Position numbers and translations under genes: made by a program
Assembly (NCBI GenBank): GCA_032115775.1
Contig: JAUMBL010000029.1
Location: forward strand, 1-64,000
DNA length: 64,000 bases
Direction of reading: 5' to 3'
Source: M3007 sp032115775
GTDB lineage: Bacteria > Bacteroidota > Bacteroidia > Chitinophagales > Saprospiraceae
Notes under the pieces: generated by a model
Seen by the model: only the letters and a program-made list of their open reading frames with translations
Databases searched by the model: none
Told to the model about the DNA's origin: nothing
In this document: positions 42,680 to 50,689 of the stretch, piece by piece
How positions within the stretch are numbered: the first letter of the stretch is position 1
Layout of the letters: every line of letters begins with the position of its first letter

Positions 42680-42895
42680 TCACACAGTTCCATACAGATA
42701 CGCAAACACCCCAAACGCCGCGCTTCCGATCATCAACCCCAGCGCCAGCGCTTTGTCGTCGCCGGTCTTCCAGATGAAAATGCCGGCCAGCAAACCGCCG
42801 ATCGTCAAAAAATACCAGGGTATGATAAATTGGATAGCAAGCATCGCAACGAAGGTGAAAACCGTCCGAACGGCTATTGAAAACAGGTTATTCAT
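42680..42895 (-). CDS. Small two-helix membrane protein
   Basis: A 71-residue hydrophobic protein from the ATG at 42895 (MNNLFSIAVRTVFTFVAML). It has two or three transmembrane segments: about 10-30, then FLTIGGLLAGIFIW and ALGLMIGSAAFGVFAYLYG. The frame is open 180 bp further upstream, but that part overlaps the divergent nucleotidyltransferase gene and is polar, so it was left out. No family recognised. Confidence 0.65.
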   Translation of the reverse strand: MNNLFSIAVRTVFTFVAMLAIQFIIPWYFLTIGGLLAGIFIWKTGDDKALALGLMIGSAAFGVFAYLYGTV

Positions 42896-42984
42896 AATGC
42901 AACAGGTTGATTTAAGTGCAAACTTACTATTTCTTCTGCACCCTGTATCAAAATAGACCGCACCGCAATCCGCAAAATAACACC

Positions 42985-42992
42985 TACCTTTG
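42985..42992 (+). promoter_or_regulatory. -7 promoter element of the nucleotidyltransferase gene
   Basis: A perfect TACCTTTG lies 32 bp before the ATG at 43025. A strong -33 TTG at the usual spacing is not evident. Confidence 0.6.
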
Positions 42993-43024
42993 AGCGTCCG
43001 ACATTCACCTAGCGCAAATCGTCT

Positions 43025-44026
43025 ATGAAAGTCATTATTCCGGTTGCCGGCGCCGGTATGCGCCTCCGCCCGCACACGTACACCCAGCCTAAACCGCTGG
43101 TTCCCGTAGCGGGAAAGCCGATTATTTGTTTTATTATTGATAAACTCGTAGAGGCCGGGCTACAGGATTTTGTCTTCGTCATCGGCTACCTGGGCGATAA
43201 AATCAAGGGGTTTATTGAAACGCGGTACCCCAACCTGCACACCGAATTCGTCTATCAGGAACACCGGGAGGGCTCCGGCCATGCCATCTGGACGGCCCGC
43301 GAAACAATCAAAAACGAAAAAGAATTGTTCATCGCGTTCGGGGATACCATCTTCGATGTGGATCTGCGCCAATTGCTCGATTGCCCCGACTCCTGCCTGG
43401 GCGTCAAAAAAGTAAACGATCCGCGCGAATTCGGCGTGGCGGATACCGACGACGAAATGTATGTCACCCGGGTGACGGAAAAACCGCGGATCCCTAAATC
43501 AAATATGGCTATCGTCGGGCTCTACAAAATCAAGCAAGTCCCAGAATTAATCGCAGCGATCGAACAAAATATACGGGTCGGTCACCGCACCATGGGCGAA
43601 TACCAACTCACCGACGCCCTCCAAATGCTGCTCGAACAAGGGACGCCGATCAAGGCCATCCCGGTAGATAACTGGTTCGATTGCGGCCGCAAAGAAGTGC
43701 TGCTCGAAACCAACGCCATGCTGCTCAGCCAACAGGCCTACTCCTCCGATCATCTGAACCTGCCGGAATTCAATAACACAATTTTTATCGACCCGGTATC
43801 AGTAGGCGCTGATTGCCAGATATCCAATAGTATTATCGGACCCAACGTCACCGTGGGCGGCAATGTCCAAATCAGCGGCTCGATTATCAAAGATAGCATC
43901 ATCGGCAATTATGCCGCGCTCGAAGACGTAGTGCTCAACCACTCGGTCATCGGCAGCGATGCCACCGTCCGCGGAATGAACCTCAGCCTGAATATCGGCG
44001 ATAATACGGAAATTAGGTTTGATTGA
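43025..44026 (+). CDS. Sugar-1-phosphate nucleotidyltransferase with left-handed beta-helix tail
   Basis: The 333-residue protein has the nucleotidyltransferase signature VAGAGMRLRPHTYTQPKPLVPVAGKP (about 7-32), FGDTIFDVD and VTEKPRIPKSN, and a C-terminal hexapeptide-repeat (LbH) part from about 250 (GADCQISNSIIGPNVTVGG...). It activates a sugar-1-phosphate with dTTP/UTP/GTP for glycan synthesis; the sugar and nucleotide are unresolved. It is distinct from the shorter RmlA at 13473-14336. It has its own promoter motif. Confidence 0.88.
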   Translation: MKVIIPVAGAGMRLRPHTYTQPKPLVPVAGKPIICFIIDKLVEAGLQDFVFVIGYLGDKIKGFIETRYPNLHTEFVYQEHREGSGHAIWTARETIKNEKELFIAFGDTIFDVDLRQLLDCPDSCLGVKKVNDPREFGVADTDDEMYVTRVTEKPRIPKSNMAIVGLYKIKQVPELIAAIEQNIRVGHRTMGEYQLTDALQMLLEQGTPIKAIPVDNWFDCGRKEVLLETNAMLLSQQAYSSDHLNLPEFNNTIFIDPVSVGADCQISNSIIGPNVTVGGNVQISGSIIKDSIIGNYAALEDVVLNHSVIGSDATVRGMNLSLNIGDNTEIRFD

Positions 44027-44045
44027 GGGAAACAATATACCTTCG
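44018..44045 (+). promoter_or_regulatory. Candidate promoter of the Cys/Met PLP gene
   Basis: TTTG at 44018-44021 and TACCTTCG at 44038-44045 (one mismatch to TAnnTTTG) are 16 bp apart. They overlap the end of the upstream gene and precede the ATG at 44089. Confidence 0.4.
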
Positions 44046-44088
44046 CGCCCGTTTTCCAAAAAACAGTTTCTAAGCAATACGACGCATC

Positions 44089-45234
44089 ATGAAATTTGAT
44101 ACGAAAGTTATCCATGCCGGTATCGAACCGGATCCCTCCACGGGCGCTATTATGACGCCCATCTTCCAAACTTCCACTTATGTGCAGGCGGCGCCCGGCG
44201 ACCACAAAGGCTATGAATATGCCCGCACGCAAAATCCGACCCGCTCGGTGCTGGAAAAAAACCTGGCCGCGCTGGAAAACGGCACGGACGCCATCTGTTT
44301 CAGCTCCGGCCTGGCCGCGCAGGACGCCGTGATCAAATTGCTCCGAACGGGCGATGAAATTCTTTCGGTCAATGACCTCTACGGCGGCTCTTACCGCCAA
44401 ATGGTGCGGGTGTACGGCCCCTGGGGACTCAAAAGCCGGTACGTGGATCTTTATGACGCCGAAAATGCAGAACGGGAACTCGGCCCGGATACACGTATGA
44501 TCTGGATCGAAACGCCCACGAACCCGATGCTCAATGTGGTGGATATCGCCGCCGTTTGCGCGATCGCCCGCAAGCATGGCATCCTGACGGTGGTGGACAA
44601 TACCTTCGCCTCGCCGTATCTGCAAAATCCGCTCGACCTCGGCGCCGATATCGTGCTGCATTCGGCTACCAAATACATCGGCGGACACTCTGATGTGGTG
44701 CATGGCTGCCTGGTTGTGCGGGACGCCGACCTGGCACAACGCCTGCGCTTTATCCAAAACGCCTCGGGCGCCGTACCCGGTCCGCAAGACTGTTTCCTCA
44801 TCCTGCGCGGCATCAAAACGCTGCACCTGCGCGTACAGCGCGCCTGCGAAAATGCGGAAAAAATCGCCCAGTACCTCGCCGCGCACCCGAAAGTAGCCAA
44901 GGTCTATTGGCCGGGCTTCGAATCGCATCCTAATCACGCCGTTGCTAAAAAACAAATGCGCATGTTCGGGGCCATGGTCTCGTTCGATCTGCACGACAAT
45001 ACCTACCAGGCAGCAGAAAAAGTGCTGAGCAATACCCACCTGTTCGCGTTGGCTGAATCGCTGGGGGGCGTGGAGTCGCTGATCGGTCATCCAGCCAGTA
45101 TGACGCACGCCAGCATCCCCCGGGAAGAACGCCTAAAGGTCGGTCTCACCGATTCGCTGGTACGCCTTAGCGTCGGGGTGGAAGATGTAGGCGATTTGAT
45201 GGAGGATCTGGAGCGCGCGTTGCAACTGGTGTGA
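44089..45234 (+). CDS. Cystathionine gamma-synthase/lyase-family PLP enzyme
   Basis: The 381-residue protein is a Cys/Met-metabolism PLP enzyme. Lys195 in SATKYIGGHSD is the cofactor lysine; SSGLAAQDA, YEYARTQNPTR and DLYGGSYR line the PLP phosphate and substrate site; GGVESLIGHPASMTHASIP is the typical C-terminal motif. It may act as cystathionine gamma-synthase (MetB) or gamma-lyase/beta-lyase; these cannot be told apart by motif reading. It converges with the inositol monophosphatase gene. Confidence 0.92.
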   Translation: MKFDTKVIHAGIEPDPSTGAIMTPIFQTSTYVQAAPGDHKGYEYARTQNPTRSVLEKNLAALENGTDAICFSSGLAAQDAVIKLLRTGDEILSVNDLYGGSYRQMVRVYGPWGLKSRYVDLYDAENAERELGPDTRMIWIETPTNPMLNVVDIAAVCAIARKHGILTVVDNTFASPYLQNPLDLGADIVLHSATKYIGGHSDVVHGCLVVRDADLAQRLRFIQNASGAVPGPQDCFLILRGIKTLHLRVQRACENAEKIAQYLAAHPKVAKVYWPGFESHPNHAVAKKQMRMFGAMVSFDLHDNTYQAAEKVLSNTHLFALAESLGGVESLIGHPASMTHASIPREERLKVGLTDSLVRLSVGVEDVGDLMEDLERALQLV

Positions 45235-45281
45235 TCGGCCGCATGCGCGCTGGAAGGAGTCGAATTTTAGGAGGTAAATTT

Positions 45282-46073
45282 TCAGGATTCTGTGAAATGT
45301 GGCTGCAGAACGCCCAGCACGTCCTCGTACAGGCGCTCGTTCGTCGCTATGATTTCCCGACCGTGTAAATAATGGCCTCCACCGCTGAAATCGCATATTT
45401 TGCCGCCGGCTTCCTGCACCAGCACGATGCCGGCGGCCACATCCCAGGGCGCCAACCCGTATTCGAAAAACGCGTCATATTGCCCGCTGGCTACATAAGC
45501 CAGATCCAGCGCGGCAGCGCCAAAACGGCGAATCCCGCGGGTCTGCCTGGAAAATTCCTGGAGCGCGGCGTAATAAGCGCTTGCGCGGCCAAAATCATAA
45601 TAGGGTAGTCCGGTTGCAATCAGGGAATCGCTCAGGCGCGCGCGTTCGCTCACCCAAATCTGCCGCCCGTCGCACCAGGCGCCGCCGCCCTGCCACGCGT
45701 AGTAGTATTCATTGCGCGGGACGTGGCAGATTAGACCAAAAACCGGTACGCGGTCTGCTTTTAATCCGACGCTGATGGCGTAGTGCGGGAGTCCGAATAA
45801 AAAATTCGTCGTGCCGTCTAGCGGATCAATAATCCATTGCAGGTTGCTCTCCGCGTTGGGCGCGGTCTCCTCTTCGGTTAGGAAGGTAGCGTCGGGCAAC
45901 AGATCGCGCAATCCTGCCACCAGTATCTCCTCCGCCGTCCGATCTACATAACTGACCAGTCCGTTCAGGAATTTCTCTTCAATCTGTCCGGCTTTTACAC
46001 GGCCTTGTTCGCCTCGAATAAACGCGGCTGCGCGTTCCACAACGGCAATCGTCGGTTGGAGTAGATGTTGCAT
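45282..46073 (-). CDS. Inositol monophosphatase-family protein
   Basis: The 263-residue protein carries the lithium-sensitive phosphatase motifs: EEET near residue 66, IDPLDGTTNF (about 81-90, Mg ligands) and APWDVAAGIVLVQEAGG near 205-221. It dephosphorylates inositol-1-phosphate or a related sugar phosphate or nucleotide (the CysQ-type alternative is possible). It starts 3 bp after the stop of the dihydroorotase-like gene and is the last gene of a tightly packed minus-strand operon. Confidence 0.92.
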   Translation of the reverse strand: MQHLLQPTIAVVERAAAFIRGEQGRVKAGQIEEKFLNGLVSYVDRTAEEILVAGLRDLLPDATFLTEEETAPNAESNLQWIIDPLDGTTNFLFGLPHYAISVGLKADRVPVFGLICHVPRNEYYYAWQGGGAWCDGRQIWVSERARLSDSLIATGLPYYDFGRASAYYAALQEFSRQTRGIRRFGAAALDLAYVASGQYDAFFEYGLAPWDVAAGIVLVQEAGGKICDFSGGGHYLHGREIIATNERLYEDVLGVLQPHFTES

Positions 46074-46076
46074 ACG

Positions 46077-47354
46077 TCAGAGATTGTCGTGAAAGGCGTT
46101 GTTGCAGATGATTCCGACTGCGCGCGCCTGGAGGGTTTGGCCAATGAGCGGAGTATTTTTGGATTGCGCGCGGAGGTCTGCGGCCTGCACCGTCCAGCGG
46201 AGTTCCGGATCGAAGAGGGTAATTTCTGCGGTTGCGCCAACCGCGATGCGCGGTACGGGCAGCCCGAGGATACGTCGCGGGCTGTCGGCCCATTTTTCCA
46301 CCAGTTGCGCGAAGGGCAGGGCCTCTTTCAGCACCGTGTAGCTGAGCGCGCCGGCGGTATCCAGGCTACTCATTCCGAATTCAGCGTATGGGAATTCCAG
46401 GTTTTTGTGTTCGGCGTCCCAAGGTTCGTGGTTGGAACAGATACAGTCAATCGTGCCGTCGAGCAGGCCTTGTATCAGCGCCTGACGATCTGATTCGGCG
46501 CGCAGGGGCGGGTTTACTTTGTAGTTGGAATCGAAATGCGCAAGTTGGGCGTCCGTAAATGCCAGGTTCGCTACGGCCACGGAGCAGGTGACCGGTAGGC
46601 CTGCCGCTTTGGCCGCGCGGATCATCGCGACGCTTTCGGCGGTGGAGATGAGTTGGATATGGAGCCGACCGCCGCTGTAAGCCAGGAGTTTCAGGTCGCG
46701 CTGGACGATCAGTTCTTCCGCAAGGGCGGGAATACCTTTCATGCCCAGCATGGTGCTCTGCAGGCCCTCGTGCATCTGGCCGCCGCCGGCGATTCCATGG
46801 TGGTGCGGGCGGTTCATCACCAACCCGCCGAATGCCTGGGTGTATTGCAGCGCCCGCAGTAGCAGGCCGGCGTCCTGTACCGGATACCGGCCGTCCGAAA
46901 AAGCGATCGCGCCGGCAGCAAACTGGTCGTACAGTTCCGCCAAATCTTTGCCGGCATTATCCTGCGAAATCGAGCCGATGGGAAAAAAACGCACGGGCAG
47001 GCCGGCGGTTTTATTGCGTACATACAATACCTCCGCTTTGCTGTGTACGGCCGGCTTGGTATTGGGCATACAGACTACTGCCGTGAATCCGCCGGCTGCG
47101 GCAGCCCGGGCGGTGACGTGCAAGTCTTCCCGGTACTCGTACCCGGGATCGGCGATCTGCGTGCCGAGATCCATCCAGCCCGGACAGGCCACTGCGCCCC
47201 GGCAATCATACACTTGCGCGTCTTTGTCCGGGACAATATCCTTTCCCATTGCAGTAATGACGCCGTCGCGAATGGCAATATGGAGGCGTTCGTTCCGGTT
47301 TTTCGAGTCGGCGTTTTCCACCGTACGGACATTTTGCAGAAAAATCATAGACAT
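46077..47354 (-). CDS. Dihydroorotase homologue lacking catalytic residues (PyrC'-like)
   Basis: The 425-residue protein has the amidohydrolase fold of multifunctional dihydroorotases (PGWMDLGTQIADPGYEYREDL, MHEGLQSTMLGMKGIPALAEE, LNAxxxLFDP-type end). The first metal-binding motif HxH is replaced by LGTQ, and the catalytic Asp region, normally TDHAPH, reads SNHEPW. Both losses mean it is probably not a working dihydroorotase. Inactive PyrC' homologues in other bacteria serve as structural partners of aspartate transcarbamoylase; that role is an inference here. It starts 5 bp after the GT-C-like gene. Confidence 0.88.
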   Translation of the reverse strand: MSMIFLQNVRTVENADSKNRNERLHIAIRDGVITAMGKDIVPDKDAQVYDCRGAVACPGWMDLGTQIADPGYEYREDLHVTARAAAAGGFTAVVCMPNTKPAVHSKAEVLYVRNKTAGLPVRFFPIGSISQDNAGKDLAELYDQFAAGAIAFSDGRYPVQDAGLLLRALQYTQAFGGLVMNRPHHHGIAGGGQMHEGLQSTMLGMKGIPALAEELIVQRDLKLLAYSGGRLHIQLISTAESVAMIRAAKAAGLPVTCSVAVANLAFTDAQLAHFDSNYKVNPPLRAESDRQALIQGLLDGTIDCICSNHEPWDAEHKNLEFPYAEFGMSSLDTAGALSYTVLKEALPFAQLVEKWADSPRRILGLPVPRIAVGATAEITLFDPELRWTVQAADLRAQSKNTPLIGQTLQARAVGIICNNAFHDNL

Positions 47355-47359
47355 GGCAG

Positions 47360-49735
47360 TTATTCCCTGTACCAGAAATTATTGCGAACCAGCCAACCCG
47401 GTTCCCGACGGTACACGCTGAGATCGGCGGGGCGTATCAGCGTCTCGTCGAGGAAAAATAGTTGGTCGGCATTTTGTTTTTGTAAAAAAATACGCACGTT
47501 AGAATCGGGTTCATAGACCTCAAAAGGTAGCTCGAACAAACCCCAGCCGTTTACGATGGTTTTCAGGTGGAAACGCAGCCCTTCGTGTTTAAAATGAATT
47601 TCCGTTCCGTCGGCCTGGCGGTTTTCAATAATTTTCATTTCCTGACCCATCCCCAAATCCTGGTTTACATAGATCCAGCAGGAGATGACAAATTGTCCCT
47701 TGGGTAGGCGCTTGTTCCAAATCCAGGTGGTATCTTTCATGTTGCCCTGATAGGCGCCGGCGCCCTGAAAAATGCGCGCGGTTTTGGACAGTGAATCATA
47801 AGATTGGTAGATCAAATCCGGGGTATTTCTGGTGGACAACCAACCGGCGACTGGAACCAGTGCCTGCGAGTCTGCATCGGCTCGAATCTCGTCCAGATGC
47901 GCCCGAACATACGCCCGGATGCTGTCCGGGCGCAACGACAGCACTTTTAAGTCCGGATGATCGTACACCATGCGGGCTTTTTCGGTCAGGTGACGGTATT
48001 TTTGACGTGCCTCTTCCCATTTGGGGCCGTGCACCAGCAGGGCCAGGGGCCGTTCGTCGCGCAGCTCGTTCAGCATGGTGGGGAGTTCGCAAGGTTCGAG
48101 TACGAACTGTACCGATTCGGTAGTTTGACGTGCGGAGGTTCGGCTCATATTAACGCCCATGTCCGGCACGCCGGTGTGCAGCGCCGTGGTTTGGACTTGG
48201 ATGAAATGCCCGAAATCAAAGTCCAGCCAGATGTTTTCGGAACCCATGTGGTAGTAGGGGAGGGGTAGCAGAGCCTGATAGGAGCCGAAATCCACCTTGT
48301 TCAACCAATGATCGGGCGTTGGAGCGGCCATTTCGCGCTTCGCCACATTCGGTACGCGGGCAATTTGTTTTTTGCTTTGCCATACAATCGCTTCATAGCC
48401 CAACAACCCGAGCGGCGCCGCGGCAATCACCCAGCGCAACCAAAGAAAACGCCCCCCGCGAATACCCTCAAAGCGCCGACTCCAGTTCCAAATAGCGTAA
48501 AAGGCAAGTATCGAGGATACGTAATAAAAAATCCAGGTAAATCGCCCCAATCCGCGAAACTGCCGCAGCGGTCCCATATAATCCACCATCCATTCCATAC
48601 CCGGTATTGCAAACGGGAAACCGCAGGCAAACAGCAGCAAGATAAAGGCCGAAATATAAATTCCCCGCAAATAATACTGGTGCACGCGGTGGTAGGCCGC
48701 CTCTTTCCAGTCTTTTCCAAACAGTTTAAATCCGGAAAAAATCAACCACAGGGTGAACAGCGTGACCACCATCCCAGCGTACGCAATGGCCTCCACGTTG
48801 ATTCGCCGGATGTGAATGATATTTTGGTCTATCCATTGATACAGCGGGAAAGATTCATAAGGAAGAAAAACACCCTCCCAATACCCAATATACACGGTGA
48901 ATCCATACGGATTGGCCGGCCGATCGGCCGCGAAATCTGTCCAGTGGATCCATACGCTCAAGGCCGCATAGGGCAGGAACACCATGATGAGCCAGTGGGC
49001 AAGTCGCCGGAAAATCGTCTTAAAGGAAAAATCCCGCAGGATCTGAATCCCGGTGTATAAGGTCAGAAACAAGGCGGCAATCCCAAAATAATAAAAATGC
49101 AATTGTGCCGAAAACCACACGACTAGCCCAATCAGTACCGCCTGGTAACGGCGACTGTAGCGCTCTTCGTACAGGCAGAGCAGGTACAGGATCAGCGGAA
49201 TCACAAACTGGTGCGACAAACCGAAGTGCCCGTCTATCCGATTGTACTGGGGCGATAAAAATACCATCCCCAGAGCCGCCAGTCCGGCATACCAGACGGG
49301 TAGGTGCAGTTTGCGCAGCAACAGAAATAATATGACGCAGGCAAAAAGCATGGATAACAGCAGGCTCACATTGAGGATTCCGACGGATTGATCCGCCAGA
49401 TCGCCTACATGGCGGCTCCACCACTGCATACCCGAACTGAAAATGGGCTGGTTGTCGGTAAACAGTACGTGCTCGCCGAACGGATAGTTCATCCCGCCGT
49501 AATGGGCGTAACTGGTATCGTGCCGCACATGCCAGGCGGTCGTCATGTAGTTTTTAAAACCGTCGGGACTGCCGCCCAGCAGGTAATCGTTGGGCGCGCG
49601 CAACCAGACGCCGTGCGCCAACCACAACCCCAAGGCGCATAGTCCGGCAACGCCCAAGGCGCCCCAAAAGGTATGCGATCGCTTGACGGACTGCAAGTCG
49701 TGCACGGTATGTTCTATTTTTTGAAACTTACTCAC
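47360..49735 (-). CDS. Large polytopic membrane protein, GT-C glycosyltransferase-like
   Basis: The 791-residue protein has about ten transmembrane segments in residues 25-480 and a soluble C-terminal region (about 490-790) rich in beta-strands. The layout and the first extracytoplasmic loop (APNDYLLGGSPDGFKNYMT) resemble GT-C-type lipid-linked sugar transferases or the YfhO-type group. It uses a GTG start that overlaps the preceding GT2 gene by 8 bp, so the two are coupled: the GT2 probably makes a polyprenyl-phosphate sugar that this protein uses. Acceptor unknown. Confidence 0.75.
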   Translation of the reverse strand: MSKFQKIEHTVHDLQSVKRSHTFWGALGVAGLCALGLWLAHGVWLRAPNDYLLGGSPDGFKNYMTTAWHVRHDTSYAHYGGMNYPFGEHVLFTDNQPIFSSGMQWWSRHVGDLADQSVGILNVSLLLSMLFACVILFLLLRKLHLPVWYAGLAALGMVFLSPQYNRIDGHFGLSHQFVIPLILYLLCLYEERYSRRYQAVLIGLVVWFSAQLHFYYFGIAALFLTLYTGIQILRDFSFKTIFRRLAHWLIMVFLPYAALSVWIHWTDFAADRPANPYGFTVYIGYWEGVFLPYESFPLYQWIDQNIIHIRRINVEAIAYAGMVVTLFTLWLIFSGFKLFGKDWKEAAYHRVHQYYLRGIYISAFILLLFACGFPFAIPGMEWMVDYMGPLRQFRGLGRFTWIFYYVSSILAFYAIWNWSRRFEGIRGGRFLWLRWVIAAAPLGLLGYEAIVWQSKKQIARVPNVAKREMAAPTPDHWLNKVDFGSYQALLPLPYYHMGSENIWLDFDFGHFIQVQTTALHTGVPDMGVNMSRTSARQTTESVQFVLEPCELPTMLNELRDERPLALLVHGPKWEEARQKYRHLTEKARMVYDHPDLKVLSLRPDSIRAYVRAHLDEIRADADSQALVPVAGWLSTRNTPDLIYQSYDSLSKTARIFQGAGAYQGNMKDTTWIWNKRLPKGQFVISCWIYVNQDLGMGQEMKIIENRQADGTEIHFKHEGLRFHLKTIVNGWGLFELPFEVYEPDSNVRIFLQKQNADQLFFLDETLIRPADLSVYRREPGWLVRNNFWYRE

Positions 49736-50471
49736 CGTTTGAAAGGCGTTTTTTGAACATATTTTGAATCAATAGCCGCAGGAAATTTTTTCCTTCCGCC
49801 GCCAGAATTTTCCCGCCTACCTGACTAAAGACCACGCCGTCCCGGAGTTGAACCTGCACGGGCGTTACCTGGACGCGCCCGTTGGCCAGCATGAGAAATT
49901 CCAGATCGAACAGGAAGCGATCAATCCGGGTTTCCAAAAAAATGGCTTTTCCTGCATTGTCGAACGCTTTCAGCCCGCACTGTGAGTCGTCTATCGGCTG
50001 CCGAAGCACATGCCGAAGCATCCAGCGCAAAAAGCGCGACAGCCCCCTGCGGAAAGCGGGCACTTTTTGATAGTACGCAGTGTCCCGGTTGCCGGCTGCT
50101 ATACCGCCGCGCTCCCGGAGCACGGCGGCAACACGCGCCATACTCTCCAACGTGTAGGGAAAATCAGTGTCTGTCACCAAATGCAGATCGGCTTTAGAGG
50201 CCGCAACGCCCTGGCGCAGGGCATACCCTTTTCCCCGATTCAAGGGGTAGCGCACGATTTGCGTACCTGGCGCCAGCGCGGTCAGGCGCGCGATGTTTTC
50301 GTCCGTTACATTGCGCGTAGATCCGTCATTCACGACAATCAAGCCCAGCGCGCATACGGCGGGATCAAATTGCGATTGGAATGCCTGGAAACGCGCGGCG
50401 AGCAACTCCTCCCAGCCATTGGGCGGGTTGTAACAGGGGACGATCACGTTTAATCTTACGATGGAAGACAA
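49728..50471 (-). CDS. Family 2 glycosyltransferase, polyprenyl-phosphate type
   Basis: The 247-residue protein has the GT2 signatures VPCYNPPNGW, IVVNDGSTRNVT, RYPLNRGKGYALRQG, the metal-binding TDTDFPYTLE and DDSQCGLKAF, as in dolichyl/polyprenyl-phosphate mannosyl- or glucosyltransferases. No transmembrane helices are present. No ATG is available at the N-terminus; TTG at 50471 is the best start and gives the normal family length. First gene of the operon GT2, GT-C-like, PyrC'-like, inositol monophosphatase. Confidence 0.85.
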   Translation of the reverse strand: MSSIVRLNVIVPCYNPPNGWEELLAARFQAFQSQFDPAVCALGLIVVNDGSTRNVTDENIARLTALAPGTQIVRYPLNRGKGYALRQGVAASKADLHLVTDTDFPYTLESMARVAAVLRERGGIAAGNRDTAYYQKVPAFRRGLSRFLRWMLRHVLRQPIDDSQCGLKAFDNAGKAIFLETRIDRFLFDLEFLMLANGRVQVTPVQVQLRDGVVFSQVGGKILAAEGKNFLRLLIQNMFKKRLSNGE

Positions 50472-50689
50472 AATGGCGGCGATTAACAGGCCTTATGACA
50501 ATAGATGGCAAATGTAAAAAAAGATCGGTCAGCGCGTGTTTAAAATTACAGGATCAATCGGCGGACAAAGGGATTTTTTTAGCCGGACTGCGAGCCAGCG
50601 AAGTAGGTACAAGTAAAAACGGAAAAAATCACGTCAATAAATCGCTCCCAATCCGATATAATAGCCGCTCTTTCCAACAATATACGCAC

